DNA of 13,429 bases, from positions 1 to 13,429 of the forward strand of contig WTCH01000289.1 in the NCBI GenBank assembly GCA_013138675.1. Reading direction: 5' to 3'. This stretch comes from Woeseiaceae bacterium. GTDB lineage: Bacteria > Pseudomonadota > Gammaproteobacteria > Steroidobacterales > Woeseiaceae. Under the pieces are notes generated by a model, which was not told the origin of the DNA, did no database searches, and saw only the letters and a program-made list of their open reading frames with translations. Within the stretch, counting starts at the first letter, position 1. Every line of letters begins with the position of its first letter. Below, piece by piece: positions 6,200 to 12,779 of the stretch. The position numbers and the translations under genes were made by a program.

Positions 6200-6984
6200 G
6201 TGTGAAATTTCTCTTCAGACTGTTTGTCGCAACATTGGCCACTTTCGCGGTAGATGCGAGTGCGTCCAACGATGTCGATCCCGCGGCTGCCTGGGAGCAC
6301 TACGCGAAACAGGGTTTCGCGGCCGAACCCCGGGTCAGGTTTCCACACGAGACGTGTTTTCGCATCGCGGCGCTCGAGTATGACCTTCCCTACACGCTCC
6401 TGCTGGCTGTCGCGAGAGGCGAAAGTGACTTTGACGAGATGGCGCGATCAAAAGCCAACGCCCACGGTGTCATGCAAATTCTCTGGCCTATTACCGCCCA
6501 GCATCTTGGCATCTATCGTCTCTCAGAATTATACGAACCGTGCACAAACATCGACGCGGGCGCGCGCTACCTGAAAGAAATGATCAGGCGCTACGATGGT
6601 GATATACATCTTGCGCTTGCGGCGTACAACTACGGACCTGAACGGATATCGGTAAGCGGCGTTGACATTCCATCCGGCGCAACCTGGTACAGCAGCTACA
6701 TCCTGCGACATCTTGACTTCGTTCTGAGCGGTTCCCGCGGCAGCGAACCTGGTACGGATCACCTGTACTCGGAATTCGGGCGTTCAACACTACTCAGTTT
6801 TGGTGAACCGTATCGCGCCGCGGCGTTTGTTGCCGGCCTGGAGCAACGCTCCCCCGGTCTGCGTCTCGACTGGTTTCGCAAAGGCACCGGTGAATTCACC
6901 GTCGTCCTCATCTATGCCGACCGGAATGAGTTCGAGCGAAGTGCCGGCCTGTTGCGACACGCAGGTTTCCCGCTGGCCAAATAG
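6196..6984 (+). CDS. SLT-family lytic transglycosylase with SPOR-like C-terminus
   Basis: A 262-residue murein lytic transglycosylase, expected to cleave the MurNAc-GlcNAc bond and leave 1,6-anhydroMurNAc ends. Residues 1-23 are a signal peptide (ASA^S). The SLT domain spans about 52-160: Glu76 in ARGESDFD is the catalytic acid, HGVMQILWPITAQHLG (90-105) is the family GLMQ block, and LALAAYNYGP (139-148) is the AYNxG block. Cys54 and Cys116 could pair. Residues 205-258 (YRAAAFVAGLEQRSPGLRLD, then GEFTVVLIYADRNEFERS) repeat the layout of the SPOR-like domain of the preceding gene. The ATG overlaps the previous stop (ATGA) and lacks a good ribosome site, which fits translational coupling. It ends the operon, and only 12 bp separate it from the convergent - strand gene. 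A cell-wall-gap-making or septal role is inferred. Confidence 0.9.
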   Translation: MSVKFLFRLFVATLATFAVDASASNDVDPAAAWEHYAKQGFAAEPRVRFPHETCFRIAALEYDLPYTLLLAVARGESDFDEMARSKANAHGVMQILWPITAQHLGIYRLSELYEPCTNIDAGARYLKEMIRRYDGDIHLALAAYNYGPERISVSGVDIPSGATWYSSYILRHLDFVLSGSRGSEPGTDHLYSEFGRSTLLSFGEPYRAAAFVAGLEQRSPGLRLDWFRKGTGEFTVVLIYADRNEFERSAGLLRHAGFPLAK

Positions 6985-6996
6985 CAGGAGTTTCTT

Positions 6997-7176
6997 CTAG
7001 TAGATACGTCCACCAACTCTGACGCCGCCACCGTAGCCGCCATAGCCGCCGTAGCCACCACCGTAGGAACTGTAGCCAACACTGCCGTATACCTTTGGAG
7101 GCTCGCAGGACGCAACGGCACCCGCCAATGCGATCACCAGCAACAGGGTCATCAGGCGTCTGATTCTGTGTTTCAT
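6997..7176 (-). CDS. Small Gly/Tyr-repeat lipoprotein
   Basis: A 59-residue gene read on the - strand: MKHRIRRLMTLLLVIALAG, then AVASC with lipobox Cys24, then EPPKVYGSVGYSSYGGG and YGG repeats, ending GVRVGGRIY. The mature part of 36 residues is almost only Gly, Tyr, Val and Ser. AGGAG lies 8 bases before the ATG, and the ATG shares one base with the stop of the VOC gene (TAATG), so the two are translationally coupled. The clear signal sequence, lipobox, ribosome site and coupling make it a real gene despite its size. Similar Gly/Tyr-rich small lipoproteins exist in proteobacteria, but I know no function for them; a surface or matrix role is a guess. Confidence 0.8.
   Translation of the reverse strand: MKHRIRRLMTLLLVIALAGAVASCEPPKVYGSVGYSSYGGGYGGYGGYGGGVRVGGRIY
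7025..7075. repeat. Short tandem repeat coding YGG units
   Basis: On the + strand a 9-base unit close to GCCGCCGTA recurs with small changes (GTAGCCGCC, ATAGCCGCC, GTAGCCACC). On the - strand it encodes repeated Tyr-Gly-Gly. Such a tract can change length by slippage in units of nine bases without shifting the frame. Confidence 0.6.
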
Positions 7177-8072
7177 TATTTGGTCTCCTCACGATCCAGG
7201 GGCCAGGTTTGCAAAGCAACGCCCGCACCGGATGGACCCGCAACAAAAGCGACTTCACCACCGAGTGCACGCGGACTGGCATCGATAAACACAACACCAC
7301 CAAGTTCCTCGACCCGCGCGGTAATCGCTGCCGGGTCGTCGACACGAATGTAGTTGACCCAGACGGGCAGCTCACGTTCGAACGGGTTGGGCATAATTGC
7401 CGCACGTGGTGAATCCCCGGACTTGAGCACGCGATAGTCATGGTCCTCGCCCGGCACTGCGTGATCTTCGATCTCAAAGCCTGCAACAGCCTGATAGAAG
7501 CCGGTCGCCTGCTCCACATTGTTGGTCCACAGTTCGTTCCACAACCAGCCATTAACAACCGGCTCGCTTTCTTCAGGATCACCGCCCCTGGTTTGTACCA
7601 GTGCAATGATCGCCTTATCAGGGCCCGCAACCACGGCCAGCGTTCCTCGCGAGCCGACATCCGTCGGCGGCGTCAAAATCTCGCCACCATTCGCTGCCAC
7701 TCGTTCGACTGCCGCACTTAGATCCTCCGTGGACATAACGGTGATCCACTGCGAGATATTATCATCCCCGTTCAGAATATTTGCGTCGAGCATGCCGCCG
7801 ATCAATTCGCCGTTATGGCGAATCAGCATGTAGCTATCCGCATCGCCGATGCCGATGCTCAATCCTGGGCGTTCAAATTTCCAGCCAAACAGCTCGCCGT
7901 AGAACTTCCGGGACTCAGCGGGCGTCGTAGTGAGCAAATCGTGCCAGACGATCCTGCCATCAAAGTGACTGCCGGTCGGCTTGTCAGTGATCGCCGGCAA
8001 TTCCGGAGCTACTGTCGCGCAACCGGCGACGATCAGCGTGAGCAGGACAGCTGACAGCTTGATTCTGGTCAA
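7176..8072 (-). CDS. Two-domain VOC (glyoxalase-fold) lipoprotein
   Basis: A 298-residue lipoprotein with lipobox VAGC (Cys18) and two tandem vicinal-oxygen-chelate domains. Domain 1 (about 39-162) opens IVWHDLLTTTPAESRKFYGE followed by LFGWKFE; domain 2 (about 175-292) opens WLWNELWTNNVEQATGFYQA. Both follow the pattern of Cfp30B-type VOC proteins, and paired domains normally form one bowl-shaped site. His44 of domain 1 is at the usual first metal-ligand position, while domain 2 has Asn there, so metal binding may be partial. A lipid-anchored VOC protein is unusual because most are cytoplasmic. The start is TTG: CAA at 8070-8072 read on the - strand, with AGGAG a few bases upstream and the lipoprotein signal beginning directly. 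It is coupled to the small YGG lipoprotein downstream. The substrate is unknown. Confidence 0.87.
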   Translation of the reverse strand: MTRIKLSAVLLTLIVAGCATVAPELPAITDKPTGSHFDGRIVWHDLLTTTPAESRKFYGELFGWKFERPGLSIGIGDADSYMLIRHNGELIGGMLDANILNGDDNISQWITVMSTEDLSAAVERVAANGGEILTPPTDVGSRGTLAVVAGPDKAIIALVQTRGGDPEESEPVVNGWLWNELWTNNVEQATGFYQAVAGFEIEDHAVPGEDHDYRVLKSGDSPRAAIMPNPFERELPVWVNYIRVDDPAAITARVEELGGVVFIDASPRALGGEVAFVAGPSGAGVALQTWPLDREETK

Positions 8073-8094
8073 AAGAACTCTCCTCGAGCTCGTT

Positions 8095-8112
8095 ACGTTC
8101 GTGGCTGAACAT
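8095..8112. promoter_or_regulatory. Inverted repeat ACGTTC-N6-GAACAT in divergent promoter region
   Basis: The arms ACGTTC (8095-8100) and GAACAT (8107-8112) match with one mismatch; the inner GTTC/GAAC is exact. It lies between two divergent genes and just downstream of the candidate - strand -10 box, about where transcription would begin, which suits a repressor operator. No known regulator is assigned. Confidence 0.3.
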
Positions 8113-8115
8113 GCT

Positions 8116-8145
8116 ACCTTATCGCACTGCGGATACCAGTCTCAA
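8116..8145 (-). promoter_or_regulatory. Candidate sigma-70-type promoter for the VOC/YGG lipoprotein pair
   Basis: On the - strand, TTGAGA (8145-8140) matches five of six -35 bases. An 18-base spacer leads to TAAGGT (8121-8116), a weak -10 box. It is about 45 bases before the TTG start of the VOC gene. The opposite promoter for the OPT gene must share this 94-bp gap, but I see no convincing boxes for it. Confidence 0.35.
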
Positions 8146-8166
8146 AATAAAAATCGGGGGCGCAAA

Positions 8167-9888
8167 TTGGACTCGTCAATCACTGATACCAGACCTTATC
8201 CCGAGCTAACCTGGGTCGCGGTCATCGTCGGCTGGATACTCGGTGTCATCATCGCCGTGTCCATCGGTTATGCGGCACTGATCCTGGGCTTTTCAATCGA
8301 AGGCTCGGAACTTGCCGCCATTCTCGGCTTCGGCATCCTGCGCGGCATGCTGAGGCGCAAGAGCATCATCGAAAACAATATCGTGCAGACCATCGCCAGC
8401 GGCGTGAATGGTGCGTCATCGGGCATGATGTTCTCGGTGCCGGCAATATTTTTGCTCGGTTTCGGCGATCGCTTCGACCCGGTTATCCTGACGTTTGGCT
8501 GTATCGCAGGCGCCTTCCTCGGCATAGCGTTCATCATTCCACTCAGGAAGCACATGATCGACTACGAGCGGCTGACGTACCCTGGTGGCGTTGCCGTCGC
8601 TACGATCCTGAAGTCTCCGGGCGCAGGCGTCCGCAAAGCCGTCGTCCTGTTTGTCGCAGCACTCATCAGCGCGGGCGTACACTTTGTCACGATCCAGACC
8701 GGGCACGACAACTGGAATCTCGGCGCATTACTCGGCATGCCAGAGTTCATGAATGGTATCTGGTATCTGTCATTGATGACCGTCGGCGTCGCCTTTATCG
8801 CCGGGCGTGGCGGTGTCGCTTTTATTATTGGCGGCTTCGTCGCGTACTGGTTCCTGTCGCCGATGCTGGCGGCAACCGGCGGCTTCCCGCTTGATGAGGC
8901 AGGCCAGGTGATTTCCGATCCAAATGCACTACGGCTGATGCTCTACAGGCCGTTTGGTATCGGCATGTTAATCGGCGGCGCCATTATGGGGGTTATCCTC
9001 GCAGCGCCCCTTATCCTGAGCGCCATTCGATCGATGCAGAAAGCGGCCAAAGTCTCTGGCAGCAGCGGTAGCGAAGAAATGCCGATCAAAATGCTGTACT
9101 TCGCGGTTGTCGGTGCGGTGATCCTGCTTTGTGTCATGGCGGTCACATCCGTTGAGTCGATTGGCCTGGGTGGTGGCATTGCCATGGCCTTGCTGGGCAC
9201 ATTATGGATCTGGATGGCTGGCATCATTTTGTCCGAGGCCATCGGTCGCACAAACTGGTCTCCGCTTTCCGGGATGACGCTCGTAGGAATTACCCTGCTA
9301 ATCGTCGTCACTCAGGCACTCGGGCTCGACCGCACCGATTCGATCATTGCCGCCATAATGGTCGGTGCTGCAATGTGCGTCGCAATGTCGCAGGCAACCG
9401 ACCTGATGCTCGACCTGAAGACTGGATACCTGGTCGGCGCTACACCACGCATGCAGCAAATGGGACAGTTCATAGGCGCATGGCTTGGCCCCATCGTCGT
9501 GATCTTTGTGATCTTTGTGCTTCATGAAGCCTACGGGCTGGGCAGTACCAAGCTGCCGGCACCCCAGGCTCAGGCGCTGGCAAGCACGATCGACGGCATC
9601 ATGGGCGGCGACGTACCGACACAGAAATACGCAGCGGGTGCGATCCTGGGCGGAATACTCTCCGCATTCATTGGCGGACTCGGCATAACGGTCGGCCTTG
9701 GTTTCTACCTGCCGTTCAATATCGTTTTGACCTATTCACTTGGCACGCTGGGCCGCGAACTCGCGGACCGCTTCAAAGGCAAAGACTGGAGCGACAACAT
9801 CGGCATTCCTATTGCGGCCGGGCTCATTGTTGGCGAGGCCCTGGTAGGCGTCGGCAATGCAATTCATGCCGTGTTGCTGGCAGGTTGA
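8167..9888 (+). CDS. OPT-family (oligopeptide / YSL-type) transporter
   Basis: A 573-residue polytopic inner-membrane transporter of the OPT superfamily, whose members take up small peptides, peptide-like compounds or metal chelates by proton symport. Family marks are PYPELTW at the N-terminus, IIENNIVQTIASGVNGASSG (67-86) with the ENNIVQT signature, and YPGGVAVATILKS (138-150) in place of the usual PEG motif. Many hydrophobic helices follow to the end (GGILSAFIGGLGITVGLGFY near 500), and the length fits bacterial members. TTG at 8167 is chosen because GGGGG (8156-8160) lies 6 bases upstream and the protein then begins at the family start; the longer frame from 7981 would run through the divergent VOC gene. 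The next gene starts 13 bp after the stop. The substrate cannot be told from sequence. Confidence 0.9.
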   Translation: MDSSITDTRPYPELTWVAVIVGWILGVIIAVSIGYAALILGFSIEGSELAAILGFGILRGMLRRKSIIENNIVQTIASGVNGASSGMMFSVPAIFLLGFGDRFDPVILTFGCIAGAFLGIAFIIPLRKHMIDYERLTYPGGVAVATILKSPGAGVRKAVVLFVAALISAGVHFVTIQTGHDNWNLGALLGMPEFMNGIWYLSLMTVGVAFIAGRGGVAFIIGGFVAYWFLSPMLAATGGFPLDEAGQVISDPNALRLMLYRPFGIGMLIGGAIMGVILAAPLILSAIRSMQKAAKVSGSSGSEEMPIKMLYFAVVGAVILLCVMAVTSVESIGLGGGIAMALLGTLWIWMAGIILSEAIGRTNWSPLSGMTLVGITLLIVVTQALGLDRTDSIIAAIMVGAAMCVAMSQATDLMLDLKTGYLVGATPRMQQMGQFIGAWLGPIVVIFVIFVLHEAYGLGSTKLPAPQAQALASTIDGIMGGDVPTQKYAAGAILGGILSAFIGGLGITVGLGFYLPFNIVLTYSLGTLGRELADRFKGKDWSDNIGIPIAAGLIVGEALVGVGNAIHAVLLAG

Positions 9889-9901
9889 GGGGAGCAAAAA
9901 C

Positions 9902-10441
9902 ATGATGAATATCGCATACCTTCTGCTCGTCGCCGGATTCCTGGGCGGCGCCTATGTCGCTGCACTGGACGAAAAGCAGGTCAACTGGATCCAGTTCGCC
10001 CTCGCGGCCGCCGCGGGCGTTGCTGGCGTATTGATCGCGAAACGTATCGCAGCGTCGGCGGCGCGCTCAGACACTGTCCTCGAAACCAATCGCAACGAAC
10101 TCAATGAGTCGATTGCTAATATTGTACGCGACCTCAACGAGGTGACCGCGGATAGCTCTGCGCCAACGAGAGCGGCATTACGCGATTGGATTGACGAAAC
10201 ATTACGCAATGATCTGCGGCGTTTTGCCGATGCGCGCGAGAGCATGGTGCACCTGTACGGGCTGCAAACCTATGCTGACATCATGAGCGAGTTCGCCACT
10301 GGAGAACGATATGTCAATCGCGTTTGGTCCGCTGCAGCCGATGATTACGACGACGAGGCCAGCCGATATCTCGACCGCGCACGCGCGCAATTCGAACACG
10401 CCCAGACGATGTTAGCGTCGGCCGCAAGCCAAGCTCTGTAG
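9902..10441 (+). CDS. Two-span membrane protein of unknown function, downstream of OPT transporter
   Basis: A 179-residue protein not recognised. Two hydrophobic helices (4-21 and 31-48) with a short charged turn (DEKQVNW) form an N-terminal hairpin. The rest (50-179) is acidic and helical with heptad-like stretches (LNESIANIVRDLNEV, RAALRDWIDETLRNDLRRFA) and a C-terminal helix ending ASAASQAL. With both ends on the same side, the soluble domain is probably cytoplasmic because of the basic AKRIAASAARS after helix 2. The ATG at 9902 has GAGGGGAG (9887-9894) 7 bases upstream; the longer frame from 9857 overlaps the transporter. Gaps of 13 and 15 bp tie it to both neighbours. It may be an accessory subunit of the OPT transporter, judged from position only. 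Confidence 0.8.
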   Translation: MMNIAYLLLVAGFLGGAYVAALDEKQVNWIQFALAAAAGVAGVLIAKRIAASAARSDTVLETNRNELNESIANIVRDLNEVTADSSAPTRAALRDWIDETLRNDLRRFADARESMVHLYGLQTYADIMSEFATGERYVNRVWSAAADDYDDEASRYLDRARAQFEHAQTMLASAASQAL

Positions 10442-10456
10442 AGAAGCGAAATCCGA

Positions 10457-11665
10457 ATGGACTTCAACTACAACGACAAGACGAACGACCTGATTCAGCG
10501 CCTGTCGGCGTTCATGGATGAGCATGTCTATCCAAACGAGTCGACATTTCACGAGCAGGTCAAGGCCATGGGTGACGACTGGGCACCCACGGCCATCATC
10601 GAAGGGCTGAAGCCCAAAGCCCGCGAAGCCGGGCTCTGGAACCTGTTCCTGCCAGACTCCTCGCTGGGCGCCGGCCTGACGAACCTCGAGTATGCACCGC
10701 TGTGCGAGATCATGGGCCGCATTCACTGGGCACCCGAAGTCTTCAACTGCTCGGCGCCTGACACGGGTAACATGGAGACACTTGAACGCTACGGGAGCGA
10801 AGAACAAAAGCGTGAGTGGCTCGATCCGCTGCTTGCCGGCGATATCCGTTCCTGTTTCGCAATGACCGAACCCGATGTCGCATCATCGGACGCGCGCAAC
10901 ATTGGATCCACAATTCTGCGTGACGGCGACGACTATGTAATCAATGGCCACAAGTGGTGGGCGTCAGGTTCGAGCGATCCTCGTTGCAAACTGTTCATCT
11001 TCATGGGTAAGACTGACCCCGACGGAGATAACGTTTACCGGCAGCAATCGATGATCCTGATACCCGCGGACGCCCCAGGTGTCACGATCAAACGCTCGCT
11101 ACCTGTATTCGGCTACAGCGACGCGCCACACGGGCATGGCGAGATCCTGTTCGAAAACGTGCGCGTCCCCGCGGAGAATATATTGCTGGGTGAAGGCCGT
11201 GGCTTTGAGATCGCCCAGGGTCGCCTTGGCCCTGGCCGCATTCACCATTGCATGCGCCTCATCGGTCAGGCTGAAGTTGCGCTGGAAAAAATGTGTCGTC
11301 GGGCTCAAGAGCGGCACCCGTTCGGCAAGCCACTCGCAGAACAGGGAGTAACGAGGGAACGTATTGCCGAGTCGAGAATCTTGATCGATCAGGCGCGCTT
11401 ACTTGTACTCGCCGCAGCGGACAAGATGGACAAGGTTGGCAATCGCGAGGCCCGCAAGGAAATCGGAATGATCAAAGTCGCAGCGCCACTCATGGCCTGC
11501 CAGGTTATCGATTGGGCCATACAGATGCACGGTGCCGCTGGTGTATGCGACGACTATGGTCTTGCCTACGCTTACGCCAATGCGCGCACGCTTCGATTGG
11601 CTGACGGGCCGGATGAAGTTCATCGCGACCAGATCGCAAGACTTGAGATGAAGCGCCACCAGTAG
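10457..11665 (+). CDS. Acyl-CoA dehydrogenase, ACAD10/11- and LvaC-like
   Basis: A 402-residue flavoenzyme of the acyl-CoA dehydrogenase superfamily. CFAMTEPDVASSDA (133-146) and KWWASGSS (166-173) are the FAD/acyl-CoA site blocks, RHPFGKPL (286-293) the C-terminal FAD block, and QMHGAAGV (356-363) the cofactor-contact block. At the place of the usual catalytic Glu (YEG of MCAD) it has ADGPDEVH with Asp383, the hallmark of the ACAD10/11 branch. In that branch the enzyme acts on 4-phospho-acyl-CoA made by a partner kinase, removing phosphate and leaving an enoyl-CoA; LvaC of Pseudomonas putida levulinate catabolism is the bacterial example. The partner kinase gene follows after 3 bp. The ATG has only a weak purine stretch (AGAGAAG) upstream. 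The superfamily is certain, the 4-hydroxyacid role likely, and chain length unknown. Confidence 0.93.
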   Translation: MDFNYNDKTNDLIQRLSAFMDEHVYPNESTFHEQVKAMGDDWAPTAIIEGLKPKAREAGLWNLFLPDSSLGAGLTNLEYAPLCEIMGRIHWAPEVFNCSAPDTGNMETLERYGSEEQKREWLDPLLAGDIRSCFAMTEPDVASSDARNIGSTILRDGDDYVINGHKWWASGSSDPRCKLFIFMGKTDPDGDNVYRQQSMILIPADAPGVTIKRSLPVFGYSDAPHGHGEILFENVRVPAENILLGEGRGFEIAQGRLGPGRIHHCMRLIGQAEVALEKMCRRAQERHPFGKPLAEQGVTRERIAESRILIDQARLLVLAAADKMDKVGNREARKEIGMIKVAAPLMACQVIDWAIQMHGAAGVCDDYGLAYAYANARTLRLADGPDEVHRDQIARLEMKRHQ

Positions 11666-11668
11666 TCC

Positions 11669-12727
11669 ATGACGACACTGAGCGACAACCGCGAACTCGG
11701 CGTGCCCGCCGATGTGCATCGGGTTAACGAAGCGGTACTGGTCGCCTACCTCAAGGAACACATTGCAGGCTTCGAAGGTGATTGCACAATTCACCAGTTT
11801 CTCGGCGGCCAATCCAACCCAACTTACCTGATAGAAGACACGTCCGGCACCTACGTCCTGCGCAAGAAGCCGCCCGGCACGCTGTTGCCGTCAGCGCATG
11901 CCGTCGATCGCGAATTCCGTGTCATTTCTGCACTGGCTGGTTCGAATGTGCCGGTACCCCAGACACGCATCTTGTGTGAAGACGAGACCGTTGTGGGCCA
12001 AGTGTTCTACGTCATGGATTATGTGCCGGGCCGGGTTCTGACTGAGCGTGAAATGCCCGGCTGCACACCGAGCGAACGAACCGCCATGTTTCACTCGATG
12101 GCGTCCGTACTCGGGGCGCTCCATAGCGTCGACTATCTCAAAGTCGGTCTTGATGATTTTGGCAGGCCATCGAAGTACGTCGCGCGTCAGGTTGCACGCT
12201 GGTCACAGCAATACCAGGCATCAAAAGTCGAAGACTGCGAAGCGATGGATAGCGTCATTGACTGGCTGACGCACAACGACCCCGGTGATGAACAGGTAGC
12301 TATCGTTCACGGCGACTATCGACCCGGCAATGTCATCTTCCACAACGAAAATCCGGATGTCGTGGCCGTGCTCGACTGGGAGTTATCGACAATCGGCCAT
12401 CCTCTTGCAGATCTCGGCTACTTCCTGATGCCTTATCGGCTCGATGCCGCCGCGTCGCCTTGGGGCCTGCAGGGACTTGATCTAGATGGGCTGGGCATAC
12501 CGCCCGAAGCGACTGTTGTCGACACCTACGCCAGCGCAAGCCGTCGAGACTCGGTCGAAAGCATCGATTACTACATCGTATTTTCAATGTTCCGACTCGC
12601 CGCGATACTCGCCGGCGTTCTCCGGCGCGGGATTGACGGTAATGCGTCAGACCCACGCGCCATCGAGCGTGGCCGCACGTACTCACAGCTCGCGACGGTG
12701 GCACTAGGTATTGCCCGCAAATCGTAA
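11669..12727 (+). CDS. APH-family kinase, LvaA / ACAD11 kinase-domain-like
   Basis: A 352-residue phosphotransferase of the aminoglycoside-phosphotransferase/choline-kinase fold. The N-lobe has FLGGQSNPTYLI (44-55), Lys66/Lys67 in VLRKKP for ATP, and Glu82 in DREFRV. The C-lobe has the Brenner motif VHGDYRPGNV (213-222) with catalytic Asp216 and the metal-binding LDWELSTIGHPLADLGYF (235-252). The LGGQSNxTYL and GHPLADLGY blocks are typical of the ACAD10/11 kinase branch, not of antibiotic-resistance kinases. The expected reaction is phosphorylation of the 4-hydroxyl of a 4-hydroxyacyl-CoA, as with LvaA. It starts 3 bp after the acyl-CoA dehydrogenase stop, the split form of the mammalian fusion. 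The small LvaB partner is not present in the window. Confidence is high for the family and good for the pathway. Confidence 0.92.
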   Translation: MTTLSDNRELGVPADVHRVNEAVLVAYLKEHIAGFEGDCTIHQFLGGQSNPTYLIEDTSGTYVLRKKPPGTLLPSAHAVDREFRVISALAGSNVPVPQTRILCEDETVVGQVFYVMDYVPGRVLTEREMPGCTPSERTAMFHSMASVLGALHSVDYLKVGLDDFGRPSKYVARQVARWSQQYQASKVEDCEAMDSVIDWLTHNDPGDEQVAIVHGDYRPGNVIFHNENPDVVAVLDWELSTIGHPLADLGYFLMPYRLDAAASPWGLQGLDLDGLGIPPEATVVDTYASASRRDSVESIDYYIVFSMFRLAAILAGVLRRGIDGNASDPRAIERGRTYSQLATVALGIARKS

Positions 12728-12748
12728 TGCTGACCGCGACGCGTGAGG

Positions 12749-12754
12749 TACAAT
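12749..12754 (+). promoter_or_regulatory. Candidate -10 box TACAAT
   Basis: TACAAT lies 25 bases before the reductase start, between the kinase stop and the reductase gene, and matches five of six consensus bases. No good -35 is seen at 16-18 bases upstream (TAATGC at 12725-12730 is poor), so the promoter would be weak or activator-dependent. Confidence 0.4.
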
Positions 12755-12779
12755 GCGCGCTGCTTTTTGGGAGGCAGGA

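Noticed and set aside
1563..6984. Zorya-type anti-phage system
   Set aside because: Zorya has a ZorA motor with a long cytoplasmic tail, a ZorB with an OmpA-like peptidoglycan-binding domain and cytoplasmic effectors. Here the tail is short, no OmpA-like motif is seen, and all partners appear exported or membrane-bound.
6908..7660. 250-codon - strand frame overlapping the transglycosylase end and the VOC gene
   Set aside because: It overlaps two well-supported genes in another frame, and its Arg/Trp/Cys-rich composition looks like a shadow frame.
11669..12727. Aminoglycoside-resistance phosphotransferase
   Set aside because: It has the fold, but the LGGQSNxTYL and GHPLADLGY blocks and the adjacent ACAD gene place it with hydroxyacyl-CoA kinases.
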